DNA of 8,879 bases from Comamonadaceae bacterium (GTDB taxonomy: Bacteria; Pseudomonadota; Gammaproteobacteria; Burkholderiales; Burkholderiaceae_C), in contig CANHUM010000050.1 of the NCBI GenBank assembly GCA_947463845.1, positions 1-8,879 of the forward strand, read 5' to 3'. This document shows, one piece after another, positions 1 to 7,216 of the stretch. Numbering within the stretch: position 1 is the stretch's first letter; the number at the start of each line of letters is the position of its first letter. The position numbers were made by a program, and so were the translations under genes. The notes under the pieces are model-generated. The model saw only the letters and a program-made list of their open reading frames with translations, ran no database searches and had not been told where the DNA came from.

Positions 1-70
1 ATTTCATCGTGAACCACACCAGAATCGCAAACACGATCATCTGAATGAACAGAGTAGCGTTAATGTTCAC
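1..70 (-). CDS. atpF: ATP synthase F0 subunit b, N-terminal fragment (partial)
   Basis: This is the first 23 codons of the b subunit, the peripheral stalk protein that anchors F1 to the membrane a subunit. The gene runs off the left edge. The start is GTG at 70-68, preceded by a good GAAGGA ribosome site at 78-83. The translation begins MNINATLFIQMIVFAILVWF, the hydrophobic N-terminal anchor helix typical of beta- and gammaproteobacterial AtpF, where an Asn-rich start precedes a single membrane span. It lies 36 bases downstream of atpE, in the canonical atpI-B-E-F order, which supports the call even though little of the protein is visible. It is too short for the usual gene-length filters and could be missed. 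The soluble coiled-coil part lies outside the window. Confidence 0.9.
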   Translation of the reverse strand, partial: MNINATLFIQMIVFAILVWFTMK

Positions 71-77
71 GGTTGGG

Positions 78-83
78 TCCTTC
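78..83 (-). promoter_or_regulatory. Ribosome binding site of atpF
   Basis: On the minus strand this reads GAAGGA, followed by 7 bases and then GTG at 70. It decides the non-ATG start of atpF, because no ATG sits at a suitable distance. Confidence 0.7.
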
Positions 84-106
84 TTCTGTTGGAAGAGGTA
101 CGTGGA

Positions 107-366
<260 letters not shown>

Positions 367-412
367 AAAAGTTAGTGGAAAAAAGAAACAGGAAACGAGA
401 GAAAAAGTGTCA

Positions 413-1291
413 TCAATGTGCGTCGTGCGCTTGACCGGTGTAGATCAGCGTCAACATCATAAAGATGAAGGCTTGCAAGGTGATGACCATGATGTGGAAC
501 AGGGTCCACACAGTACCGGCAATGACATGGCCAATGGCCAGGCCCACACCGGTTGCTGACAATGCCCAGCCTCCGCCCATCAGGGCAATCAACATGAACA
601 CCAACTCACCTGCAAACATGTTGCCAAACAGTCGCATGCCATGCGAAACCGTCTTGGCCAAATACTCGATCATCTGCATCAGGAAGTTCACAGGCCACAG
701 CGCCCAATGATTTCCAAACGGAGCGGCAATCAGTTCATGCGCCCAACCGCCGAGACCTTTGATCTTGATGTTGTAAAAAAGGCAAATCACCAGCACCGAG
801 CAAGACAAGCCCAAAGTGGTGGACAAGTCGGCTGTGGCCACAACACGCATGTAGTCACTGAAACCCAGGGCAGGGCCCGCGGTGTGCCAAGCGTGAGGAA
901 TCAAGTCGACGGGGATCATGTCCATGAAGTTCATCAGGAAGATCCAGACAAATACGGTGAGCGCCAGAGGGGAAATCAATTTGCGGCTTTGGGCGTTGTG
1001 GATCACACCCTTGGCTTGGTTCTCGACCATTTCAGACAGGATCTCGACGGCGGCCTGGAATCGACCAGGAACGCCCGATGTGGCCTTGCGAGCACCCGCC
1101 CACAAGAAGAAACACCCGATCACGCCCAAGACGATGGAATAGAAAACCGAGTCGAGGTTGAAAAGACTGAAATCGACGATGCTCGTTTGCTTGACGCCTT
1201 CAAATGAAAAATTCATTTGCAGGTGTTGCAAGTGATGCTGGATGTACTCTCCAGCCGTTGGGGCGTGCGCGCCAGCGTTTTCAGCAGCCAT
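413..1291 (-). CDS. atpB: ATP synthase F0 subunit a (proton channel stator)
   Basis: This 292-residue subunit a supplies the two half-channels through which protons reach and leave the c ring. The essential arginine is Arg220 in SHGMRLFGNMFAGEL, equivalent to E. coli Arg210. The partner residues Glu229, His266 and Gln273 (in FHIMVITLQAF) match E. coli Glu219, His245 and Gln252 with the same spacing. Hydrophobic segments lie near 48-66, 107-128, 152-174, 200-213, 221-250 and 253-286. The N-terminal 25 residues are polar and His-rich. The length is slightly above E. coli (271), as is usual in Burkholderiales. ATG at 1291 has only a weak ribosome site (GGAT, 1301-1304), so translation may be coupled to atpI, which ends 15 bases upstream. 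Confidence 0.98.
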   Translation of the reverse strand: MAAENAGAHAPTAGEYIQHHLQHLQMNFSFEGVKQTSIVDFSLFNLDSVFYSIVLGVIGCFFLWAGARKATSGVPGRFQAAVEILSEMVENQAKGVIHNAQSRKLISPLALTVFVWIFLMNFMDMIPVDLIPHAWHTAGPALGFSDYMRVVATADLSTTLGLSCSVLVICLFYNIKIKGLGGWAHELIAAPFGNHWALWPVNFLMQMIEYLAKTVSHGMRLFGNMFAGELVFMLIALMGGGWALSATGVGLAIGHVIAGTVWTLFHIMVITLQAFIFMMLTLIYTGQAHDAH

Positions 1292-1306
1292 AAATCACCA
1301 ATCCAT

Positions 1307-1825
1307 TCAAAAAATAGTCGGTTTCGATTTGCGTTGCATCCAGCCCAGCGCCATGGCCAGCCAGTACACCTTCATCGTCACCACAAAGCCGGCCACCAGG
1401 GCAAACCAGCTCAGGTCAGAAATCACTTTGGGCGCCACCAGAAGCAACGCCACGGTCAAGACAATCTTGACCAACTCCCAAACAAACAAACCCACCAAGG
1501 CAGCGCCAGGTTGGGTTCGCCGCATTTGTCGGCTCAATGCCCTGACAAATACCACGGCAGGAATGATCACCGCCACACCACCCCAAGCCACCGAGGCCGC
1601 CAGAGACCATTGCCCAGTGAACAAGCCTGTCAACAGCGCCAGCAAAACACCCACACCCAATTGCAACCACAAGACGCGCCAAGGTGAAGACACCGGGTTT
1701 TGTTGTCGCCAAGCTTGCGCTTGTTCGGCTGTGAGGGGCTTGAATTGGGGCTCAAGGTCCTCATCTGCAACACCTGTTGTGTCGACGGTGGTACCCGTTT
1801 CTGGGGATGAGGCGATTTTCGTCAT
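1307..1825 (-). CDS. atpI: ATP synthase subunit I (F0 assembly protein)
   Basis: This 172-residue membrane protein heads the atp operon. AtpI proteins help assemble the c ring but are not part of the finished enzyme. Residues 1-47 are hydrophilic and acidic. Four membrane segments follow at about 50-70, 76-96, 107-131 and 138-161. The WGGVAVIIPAVVFVRAL stretch in segment 2 and the VWELVKIVLTVALL stretch in segment 3 are characteristic of this poorly conserved family. The protein ends in a basic tail. The call rests on these motifs together with position directly before atpB. ATG at 1825 is the only credible start, though its ribosome site is poor. The next in-frame Met falls after segment 2. 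The stop codon lies 15 bases before the atpB start. Confidence 0.9.
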   Translation of the reverse strand: MTKIASSPETGTTVDTTGVADEDLEPQFKPLTAEQAQAWRQQNPVSSPWRVLWLQLGVGVLLALLTGLFTGQWSLAASVAWGGVAVIIPAVVFVRALSRQMRRTQPGAALVGLFVWELVKIVLTVALLLVAPKVISDLSWFALVAGFVVTMKVYWLAMALGWMQRKSKPTIF

Positions 1826-1874
1826 CTCAAATTACACCGTGGTTACGTACACAGCAACTGCCGCAAAGCCCACG

Positions 1875-1880
1875 ATTATA
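1875..1880 (-). promoter_or_regulatory. -10 box of the atp operon promoter
   Basis: The minus strand reads TATAAT at 1880-1875, a perfect sigma-70 -10 hexamer followed by a GC-rich discriminator. Transcription would start near 1868, giving a leader of about 43 bases before atpI. The -35 position (about 1897-1903) has no consensus match. Just upstream is an A8 tract (1903-1910), which may act as an UP-like element. The start site is inferred, not measured. Confidence 0.6.
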
Positions 1881-2004
1881 CGTAGAAACCCGTGCGTCTC
1901 GGTTTTTTTTGATTCAAGCACCATTTCCCTTGAACACACTTGGCTGGAACAAACGCTGACAATCGGTACCCGTCACCTTGCGTGGCGACCTTTTAGCAAC
2001 ATCT

Positions 2005-2011
2005 GGAAGAG
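2005..2011 (+). promoter_or_regulatory. Ribosome binding site of the copD-like gene
   Basis: GGAAGAG lies 5 bases before ATG 2017. It favours this start over the in-frame TTG at 1978, which would add 13 mostly polar residues before the first membrane helix. Confidence 0.65.
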
Positions 2012-2016
2012 CCCTC

Positions 2017-2463
2017 ATGTACGAATGGATCAAATTTTTTCACCTCGCAGCGGCCATGGTCTGGATGGGCGGCATGGCTTTGGTGATCCTGGCGCTTCGC
2101 CCGGTGGTCATCGCCCGCATGGCGCCGCCCGAGCGCCTGAGCCTGATGTGCGGCGTGTTGAGCCGCTTTTTTGCGATGGTCTGGATCTCGGTTGCCCTGA
2201 TCCTGGTCTCAGGATTCTGGATGCTGACCATGACCGATTTGAAGTTGGCCCCCAGAGGCTGGCACGCCATGTCGGGATTGGGGCTGCTGATGTGCCTGAT
2301 TTTTGCCCACATCTGGTTCGCGCCCTTCCGCCGCCTCAAAAAAGCGGTCGGGGCATCGGAATGGCCCGCTGCAGGCAAGGCCTTGGGTCAAATCCACACC
2401 TTCGTGCTGACCAATTTCGCCTTGGGGTGGCTGGCGGTGCTGGCCGTTGTGGTGTGGCGTTAA
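2017..2463 (+). CDS. CopD-like four-helix integral membrane protein
   Basis: This 148-residue protein is almost entirely membrane-embedded, with segments near 5-27, 50-70, 83-104 and 125-147. The opening pattern, a tryptophan and lysine before FFHLAAAMVWMGGM (His9), resembles the CopD/YcnJ copper-resistance family and, more distantly, HemJ-type proteins. Four histidines (9, 83, 98, 127) lie in or near the helices and could bind heme or metal, which is inference. The family is loosely defined and the substrate is unknown, so no gene symbol is given. ATG 2017 is chosen because of its ribosome site and because the helix starts right after it. It is the first gene of the plus-strand run and ends 25 bases before the DUF493 gene. 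Divergence from the atp operon gives a positional link to respiration only. Confidence 0.65.
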   Translation: MYEWIKFFHLAAAMVWMGGMALVILALRPVVIARMAPPERLSLMCGVLSRFFAMVWISVALILVSGFWMLTMTDLKLAPRGWHAMSGLGLLMCLIFAHIWFAPFRRLKKAVGASEWPAAGKALGQIHTFVLTNFALGWLAVLAVVVWR

Positions 2464-2478
2464 GCTTGCGATGACAAC

Positions 2479-2482
2479 GGAA
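2479..2482 (+). promoter_or_regulatory. Ribosome binding site choosing the DUF493 start
   Basis: GGAA, within ACGGAAC, sits 6 bases before ATG 2489. Two other in-frame ATGs exist. The one at 2471 has no good site upstream, and the one at 2501 has only a weak GAG. Confidence 0.5.
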
Positions 2483-2488
2483 CACATC

Positions 2489-2788
2489 ATGAGCGCCTCC
2501 ATGACACCACCGACGGGCACCGACCCGCGCAAAGACAGCCTGATCGAGTACCCCTCGGTCTTTCCCATCAAGGTCATGGGTGCCATGGTCGACGGCTTTG
2601 CCGAGGCCATGTGCCAGGTGGCCCTGCAATTTGACCCCGGCTTTGATGCCCGCACCATCGAGTTGCGGCCCAGCAAAGGCGGCAACTACTTGGGGGTGAC
2701 GCTCAGCATCACAGCCACCAGCCGCGAGCAACTCGACAATCTGTACCGCGCACTGACCTCGCACCCGATGGTCAAGATCGTGCTTTGA
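2489..2788 (+). CDS. ybeD: DUF493 / YbeD family protein, lipoate-cluster regulator-like
   Basis: This 99-residue small soluble protein belongs to the DUF493 (YbeD) family, whose genes often sit next to lipB and lipA and which is named a putative lipoate regulatory protein. Its biochemical role is not established. Diagnostic stretches are [14 protein letters not shown] (about residues 18-31), the central [17 protein letters not shown], and the C-terminal hydrophobic end MVKIVL. These align along the whole length with E. coli YbeD (87 residues). An ACT-like alpha-beta fold is known for the family. The first 16 residues are a polar extension whose exact start is uncertain: ATG 2489 is preferred, and 2471 or 2501 are possible. 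The stop ends 2 bases before the lipB ATG, which strongly suggests translational coupling. Confidence 0.9.
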   Translation: MSASMTPPTGTDPRKDSLIEYPSVFPIKVMGAMVDGFAEAMCQVALQFDPGFDARTIELRPSKGGNYLGVTLSITATSREQLDNLYRALTSHPMVKIVL

Positions 2789-2790
2789 GC

Positions 2791-3453
2791 ATGGACATCC
2801 GGCTTCTTGGGCGAGTGGACTATGTGCCCACCTACGAGGCCATGCAGGCCTTCACGGCTTCTCGCACGCCTGAGACACCCGACGAACTGTGGCTGTGCGA
2901 ACACCCGCCTGTGTTTACCCAAGGGCTGGCGGGCCAAGCTTCGCACCTGTTGATGCCCGGCAACATTCCAGTGGTGCAGACCAACCGGGGTGGCCAAGTC
3001 ACTTTTCATGGTCCCGGCCAGGTCATGGCCTACCCCTTGGTCAACCTGCAACGTGCCGGCTACTACGTCAAAGAGTACGTCTTCAAGCTGGAAGAAGCCG
3101 TCATTCGCACACTGGCGCACTTCGGCGTCACGGGCCACCGGGTGGCCGGTGCGCCCGGTATTTATGTCCGTCTGGACGATCCCTTCAGCCACGCCACCCT
3201 GGTCGGCCCCGCCAGGGCCAACGAGCCCTTCAAGGGCCTGGGCAAGATCAGCGCCTTGGGCATCAAAGTCAGCCGTCAATGCACTTACCACGGCGCGGCC
3301 CTGAACGTGGCGATGGACCTGGAGCCCTTTGAGCGCATCAACCCCTGTGGTTATGCCGGCTTGAAAACGGTAGACCTTTTTACAATCGGTGTAGAAACCA
3401 CCTGGGACGAAGCCGCCCGGGTGCTGGCTGGCCAGCTGGCCGCCCGTTTATGA
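2791..3453 (+). CDS. lipB: Octanoyl-[acyl carrier protein]:protein N-octanoyltransferase
   Basis: LipB moves octanoate from acyl carrier protein onto the lipoyl-domain lysine of the 2-oxo acid dehydrogenases and the glycine cleavage H protein, the first step of lipoate synthesis in the cytoplasm. The protein has 220 residues, normal for the family. Visible signatures are [13 protein letters not shown] (65-77), the catalytic Lys152 in [10 protein letters not shown], and the acyl-accepting Cys186 in RINPCGYAG. These correspond to E. coli Lys135 and Cys169. ATG 2791 is chosen because it gives the usual start, MDIRLLG. A TTG at 2785 overlaps the upstream stop and would add only two residues. The ribosome site is poor, so initiation probably depends on ribosomes finishing the DUF493 gene 2 bases earlier. 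Confidence 0.97.
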   Translation: MDIRLLGRVDYVPTYEAMQAFTASRTPETPDELWLCEHPPVFTQGLAGQASHLLMPGNIPVVQTNRGGQVTFHGPGQVMAYPLVNLQRAGYYVKEYVFKLEEAVIRTLAHFGVTGHRVAGAPGIYVRLDDPFSHATLVGPARANEPFKGLGKISALGIKVSRQCTYHGAALNVAMDLEPFERINPCGYAGLKTVDLFTIGVETTWDEAARVLAGQLAARL

Positions 3454-3457
3454 ACCC

Positions 3458-3481
3458 CTGGCTTCGCCAGCCATGCGGCTG
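3458..3481 (+). other. Two overlapping, mutually exclusive small hairpins in the lipB-lipA spacer
   Basis: CTGGC (3458-3462) pairs with GCCAG (3466-3470) over a 3-base loop. CAGCC (3468-3472) pairs with GGCTG (3477-3481) over a 4-base loop. They share bases 3468-3470, so both cannot form at once. Each stem has only five pairs, and no T-run follows, so neither is a classic terminator. Any regulatory role is speculative. Confidence 0.3.
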
Positions 3482-3500
3482 CAGCAACTGAAAGAACAAG

Positions 3501-4511
3501 ATGAGCAACACCCCCGCCGAGCGCCCAGTGGTCCGCGAAGTCCAAAGCGTGGACAACTACGACCCCTTGGCCAAGCAAAAGGCCGCCGCCAAACTCTCAC
3601 GCATTCCGGTCAAGGTCGAACAGGCCGAGGTGCTGAAAAAGCCCGAATGGATCCGCGTCAAGGCGGGTTCGCCCACCACACGGTTTTACGAAATCAAGGA
3701 CATCCTGCGCAGCAACAAACTGGTCACGGTGTGCGAGGAAGCGAGCTGCCCCAACATCGGCGAATGCTTTGGCAAGGGCACGGCAACTTTCATGATCATG
3801 GGCGACAAATGCACACGGCGCTGCCCGTTCTGCGACGTGGGCCATGGACGCCCCGACCCGCTGGATATGAACGAGCCGGACAACCTGGCCAAAACCATCG
3901 CGCAACTCAAACTGCAATACGTGGTCATCACCAGCGTGGACCGTGACGACCTGCGCGACGGTGGTGCGGGCCACTTCGTGGAATGCATCCGCAAGACTCG
4001 CGAACTCTCGCCCACCACCCAGATCGAAGTGCTGGTGCCCGACTTCCGGGGCCGCGACGACCGCGCCCTGGAAATCCTGAAAGCTGCACCGCCGGATGTG
4101 ATGAACCACAACCTCGAGACCGTGCCGCGCCTGTACAAAGAAGCGCGTCCCGGCTCGGACTACCAGTTCTCGCTGAACCTGCTCAAGAAATTCAAGGCCC
4201 TGTTCCCCAACGTGCCCACCAAGAGCGGCCTGATGGTCGGCCTGGGCGAGACCGACGAAGAGATTCTGGACGTCATGCGCGACATGCGCGCGCACAACAT
4301 CGAGATGCTGACCATTGGCCAGTACCTGGCACCCTCCAACAGCCACCTGCCGGTGCGCCGCTATGTGCACCCCGACACTTTCAAGATGTTCGAAGCCAAA
4401 GCCTACGAGATGGGTTTTTCCCATGCTGCCGTGGGTGCCATGGTCCGATCGAGCTACCACGCTGACCAGCAAGCGCATTCAGCGCAGCTGAGCTTGGCAG
4501 ACAAGGTGTAA
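3501..4511 (+). CDS. lipA: Lipoyl synthase (radical SAM)
   Basis: LipA inserts sulfur at C6 and C8 of protein-bound octanoate, using S-adenosylmethionine radicals and a sacrificial auxiliary 4Fe-4S cluster. The 336-residue protein has both cluster motifs. The auxiliary cluster is Cys78, Cys83 and Cys89 (C-x4-C-x5-C). The radical SAM cluster is Cys104, Cys108 and Cys111 (CTRRCPFC). The C-terminal RSSYHAD (316-322) holds the conserved serine that also ligates the auxiliary cluster. The [10 protein letters not shown] stretch (245-254) and the Gln-Tyr-Leu-x-Pro segment (274-278) are also typical. All expected residues are present, so the enzyme should be active. It follows lipB by 47 bases, with a modest A-rich ribosome site. 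No earlier in-frame start is available. Confidence 0.98.
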   Translation: MSNTPAERPVVREVQSVDNYDPLAKQKAAAKLSRIPVKVEQAEVLKKPEWIRVKAGSPTTRFYEIKDILRSNKLVTVCEEASCPNIGECFGKGTATFMIMGDKCTRRCPFCDVGHGRPDPLDMNEPDNLAKTIAQLKLQYVVITSVDRDDLRDGGAGHFVECIRKTRELSPTTQIEVLVPDFRGRDDRALEILKAAPPDVMNHNLETVPRLYKEARPGSDYQFSLNLLKKFKALFPNVPTKSGLMVGLGETDEEILDVMRDMRAHNIEMLTIGQYLAPSNSHLPVRRYVHPDTFKMFEAKAYEMGFSHAAVGAMVRSSYHADQQAHSAQLSLADKV

Positions 4512-4549
4512 AACCTGCACTTGTTGCCCTTCACCGAAACCCCAGCACC

Positions 4550-5422
4550 ATGACCGACTCCAGCGCCTACACCCCACCCCGAATCTGGACCTGGAACAAG
4601 GCCAACGGTGGGCGTTTTGCCAACATCAACCGCCCCATTGCCGGACCTACGCACGAGCAGGAATTGCCAAGGGGCAAGCACCCGCTGCAGCTGTATTCGC
4701 TGGGCACGCCCAACGGCGTCAAGGTCACCGTCATGCTCGAAGAATTGCTCGCCCTGGGGCATTCGGGTGCCGAGTACGACGCCTGGCTCATCCGCATCAA
4801 CGAGGGGCAACAGTTCAGCAGCGGGTTTGTGAACGTCAACCCCAACTCCAAGATCCCGGCCCTGCTCGATTGCAGCGGCGACAAACCCATTCGGGTGTTC
4901 GAATCTGGGTCCATCCTGTTGTATCTGGCCGAGAAGTTTGGCGCCTTGGTGCCCACCGAACCGGCGCAACGCGCCGAATGCCTGTCATGGTTGTTCTGGC
5001 AGATGGGCAGCGCCCCTTATTTGGGCGGTGGCTTCGGGCATTTTTATGCCTACGCACCCCTCAAGATCGAGTACGCCATCGACCGCTTTGCGATGGAAGT
5101 CAAGCGCGAGATGGATGTGCTGGACCGGCGCCTGGCCGACAGCCGCTTCATCGCGGGCGACGATTACACGATCGCCGACATCGCCATTTGGCCCTGGTAT
5201 GGCGCGCTGGCCAAGGGCATCCTGTACGAAGCCGGGGAGTTCTTGCAGGTGCAGGCCTACACCCATGTGCAGCGCTGGGCCGAGGAGCTGGCACAACGCC
5301 CTGCCGTTCAGCGCGGTCGCATGGTCAACCGCGTCATGGGCGCTCCCGAGTCGCAGCTGCATGAGCGACACGACGCGAGCGATTTCGACACCCGCACGCA
5401 AGACAAACTCAAAGCCGTGTGA
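4550..5422 (+). CDS. yghU: YghU-type glutathione S-transferase / disulfide-bond oxidoreductase
   Basis: This 290-residue protein aligns along its whole length with E. coli YghU, a Nu-class glutathione transferase that binds two glutathiones and reduces disulfide bonds with little classical transferase activity. The distinctive N-terminal extension (WTWNKANGG, FANINRPIAGPTHE) precedes the thioredoxin-like domain (about 45-133). That domain has the glutathione-binding Thr53-Pro54-Asn55, the NPNSKIPAL loop (97-105, cis-Pro region) and Glu118-Ser119. The helical C-terminal domain runs from about 138 to 258 and is followed by the family tail with QLHERHDASDF (269-279). The gene starts 38 bases after lipA on the same strand, so it may be the last gene of the lip transcript. 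The ribosome site is weak. It converges with ptsI. Confidence 0.93.
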   Translation: MTDSSAYTPPRIWTWNKANGGRFANINRPIAGPTHEQELPRGKHPLQLYSLGTPNGVKVTVMLEELLALGHSGAEYDAWLIRINEGQQFSSGFVNVNPNSKIPALLDCSGDKPIRVFESGSILLYLAEKFGALVPTEPAQRAECLSWLFWQMGSAPYLGGGFGHFYAYAPLKIEYAIDRFAMEVKREMDVLDRRLADSRFIAGDDYTIADIAIWPWYGALAKGILYEAGEFLQVQAYTHVQRWAEELAQRPAVQRGRMVNRVMGAPESQLHERHDASDFDTRTQDKLKAV

Positions 5423-5464
5423 CACCAGCCTCGGGCATGCTGTCTTCTGTGGACCGAAGACGTC

Positions 5465-7213
5465 TCAGGGATTCATGCTGGCGGCTGGATCATCGCTCTC
5501 CAACACCTGCTGAGCCCAGGGTGCTGACTTGGCGCAATCCGATCGCAGCACCTGCTGCTTGACCAACAAAATTTGCGAGGGGTGCATGGAGAAGCTGCGC
5601 AGGCCCATGCCCAGTAGCAAACGGGTCATGGCCACGTCGCCCGCCATCTCGCCGCACACCGACACGCCTTTGCCTTGTCGGTGACATTCGGCGATGGTGT
5701 CCGCAATCAAACGCAGCACCGCCGGGTGCAGCGGGTCGTACAAATGCGCCACCGACTCATCGGCCCGGTCAATCGCCAGCGTGTACTGGATCAGGTCGTT
5801 GGTGCCGATAGACAGGAAGTCAAAGTGCTTGAGGAACAAACGCAATGACAAGGCGGCCGCCGGGATTTCGATCATCGCGCCAAGGCGCACCGGGCCGTGG
5901 GCAACAGCCCTTCGGTCCAATTCCTGGCGGGCTTGCGCGATCAAGGCCAGGGTCTGACGAATCTCGCTGCCGTGGGCCAGCATGGGGATCAGCAGATTGA
6001 CTTGCCCGTGCGCTGCAGCTCGCAAGATGGCCCGCAATTGGGTCAGGAACATGGCCGGGTCGGCCAGGCTCCAGCGAATGGCTCGCAAGCCCAGCGCAGG
6101 GTTCAAGTGGGAGGCATCGTGACGGGCATCGTCCAACGGCTTGTCGGCCCCCACATCGACCGTGCGGATGGTGACGGGCAAGCCGTTCATGCCATCGACC
6201 GCTCGGCGGTAAGCCTGGTACTGCTCTTCTTCGTCTGGCAAATGGCCTTGGCGGCCCATGAACAGGAACTCACTGCGAAACAAGCCCACGCCCACTGCGC
6301 CAGCCGTGATGGCCGCATGGGTGTCTTCGGGCATCTCGATGTTGGCGAGCAGCTCGATTTTTTGACCATCGAGGGTGACGGACGGGGTGTGGCGCAAACG
6401 GGCCAGACGCTCACGTTCCAGATCGCCCTGACGCTGCTTGAAGCCGTAGTCCGCCAGGATGATGGGCGATGGATCAACGATGACCACGCCCGCATCGCCA
6501 TCGATGATGACCCAGTCGTCTTGTTTGACCAGCTGGCTGGCGGTGCGGGCACCCACCACCGCTGGAATGTCGAGGCTGCGGGCCACGATGGCGGTGTGCG
6601 AGGTTTTGCCACCCACATCGGTGACGAAACCGGTGAACACGCTTTGCTTGAACTGCAACATGTCGGCGGGCGACAGGTCATGCGCCACCAGCACCAGCGG
6701 CACATCGGTGTCCCCCAGCTGCAACTCCTGCTGCGGCCGCTGAGGTCGCTTGGCCTGTGCCACCATGGCGCCAGTGCCTTTGAGGCAATGCAGCACCCGC
6801 TCACCCACTTGCTCCATGTCGGCTTTGCGCTCGCGCAGGTAGGGGTCTTCCATTTCATCGAACTGGCGCACGATGATTTCAAGCTGGCTGGTCAGCGCCC
6901 ATTCGGCGTTGTAACCGCGTGTTTTGATCCAGTGCACCACGCCCACCGTCAACTCTTCGTCCTGCAGCAGCATCAGGTGGACGTCAAGCAGCGCCACAAG
7001 TTCGTGTGGCGCATCCTTGGGCATGTCTTTTTGTAAGCGCTGCAGCTCATCGACCACCGCATCGCGGGCCACGCGCAAGCGCTGGATCTCGGCATGGATC
7101 TGGTCCGGCGGCACAAAGTAGTGCGCCACATCGACCCGGCTGGAAGCCACCAAAACCGCACGTCCAATGGCGATGCCGCGCGCCACCGCCAAACCGTGGA
7201 TGCTGAAGGTCAT
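5465..7213 (-). CDS. ptsI: PTS enzyme I (phosphoenolpyruvate-protein phosphotransferase)
   Basis: Enzyme I takes phosphate from phosphoenolpyruvate and passes it to HPr, the entry step of every PTS relay in the cytoplasm. The 582-residue length is normal. The N-terminal phosphohistidine domain carries His206 in GGKTSHTAIVARS (equivalent to E. coli His189). The C-terminal PEP-binding barrel shows Arg312 in LFRSEFLFM, MIEIPAA (447-453), SIGTNDLIQYTLAIDR (468-483) and Cys520 in VCGEMAGD. All match the active enzyme family. Without a GAF domain it is not the nitrogen-PTS enzyme PtsP. ATG 7213 lies only 3 bases after the ptsH stop, with a GAAGG/GGCGAG site inside ptsH, so the two genes are translated together. 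It is the last gene of the operon and ends 42 bases from yghU. Confidence 0.97.
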   Translation of the reverse strand: MTFSIHGLAVARGIAIGRAVLVASSRVDVAHYFVPPDQIHAEIQRLRVARDAVVDELQRLQKDMPKDAPHELVALLDVHLMLLQDEELTVGVVHWIKTRGYNAEWALTSQLEIIVRQFDEMEDPYLRERKADMEQVGERVLHCLKGTGAMVAQAKRPQRPQQELQLGDTDVPLVLVAHDLSPADMLQFKQSVFTGFVTDVGGKTSHTAIVARSLDIPAVVGARTASQLVKQDDWVIIDGDAGVVIVDPSPIILADYGFKQRQGDLERERLARLRHTPSVTLDGQKIELLANIEMPEDTHAAITAGAVGVGLFRSEFLFMGRQGHLPDEEEQYQAYRRAVDGMNGLPVTIRTVDVGADKPLDDARHDASHLNPALGLRAIRWSLADPAMFLTQLRAILRAAAHGQVNLLIPMLAHGSEIRQTLALIAQARQELDRRAVAHGPVRLGAMIEIPAAALSLRLFLKHFDFLSIGTNDLIQYTLAIDRADESVAHLYDPLHPAVLRLIADTIAECHRQGKGVSVCGEMAGDVAMTRLLLGMGLRSFSMHPSQILLVKQQVLRSDCAKSAPWAQQVLESDDPAASMNP

Positions 7214-7216
7214 GGC

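Larger units (their letters stand above)
1826..2016. promoter_or_regulatory. Divergent intergenic region between the atp operon and the copD-like/lip genes
   Basis: These 191 bases separate atpI (minus) from the copD-like gene (plus) and must hold promoters for both directions. On the minus side there is a perfect TATAAT box and an A8 tract. On the plus side TTGAAC at 1930-1935 is a possible -35 element, but no good -10 box follows at 16-18 bases, so I do not call that promoter. The hexamer TACGTA occurs twice, at 1844-1849 and 1879-1884. No open reading frame with a ribosome site is seen. Confidence 0.7.

Noticed and set aside
641..1207. 188-residue plus-strand open frame inside atpB
   Set aside because: It is antisense to subunit a, which has all its essential residues. 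The frame is polar and low in information, and is a shadow.
1930..1963. Plus-strand sigma-70 promoter for the copD-like/lip run (TTGAAC 1930-1935 with GACAAT 1958-1963)
   Set aside because: The spacing is 22 bases, too long for sigma-70, and no better -10 hexamer lies at 16-18 bases. A promoter must exist nearby, but this pair does not support a call.
1978..2016. TTG start at 1978 for the copD-like protein
   Set aside because: It would add 13 mostly polar residues and lacks a ribosome site, whereas ATG 2017 has GGAAGAG 5 bases upstream and begins right at the first membrane helix.
1242..2474. 410-residue plus-strand open frame spanning atpI, the divergent region and the copD-like gene
   Set aside because: It runs antisense through atpI, across the atp promoter, and out of frame through a clear membrane protein. 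The composition changes along its length and no family is recognisable.
3597..4478. 293-residue minus-strand open frame inside lipA
   Set aside because: It is antisense to lipA, whose cluster cysteines are all intact. The His/Val/Ala-rich composition is a codon-bias shadow and no ribosome site supports it.
5442..5461. Inverted repeat GTCTTC / GAAGAC with an 8-base loop between yghU and ptsI, as a bidirectional terminator
   Set aside because: The stem has only six pairs and there is no T-run on either strand. It may be chance. Its position at a convergent junction is suggestive, but I would not annotate it without transcript end data.
5897..7036. 379-residue plus-strand open frame inside ptsI
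   Set aside because: It lies antisense to a full, motif-complete enzyme I. It is rich in Gln, His, Asp and Gly, as expected from reading biased GC-rich codons on the opposite strand, and it has no recognisable domain.
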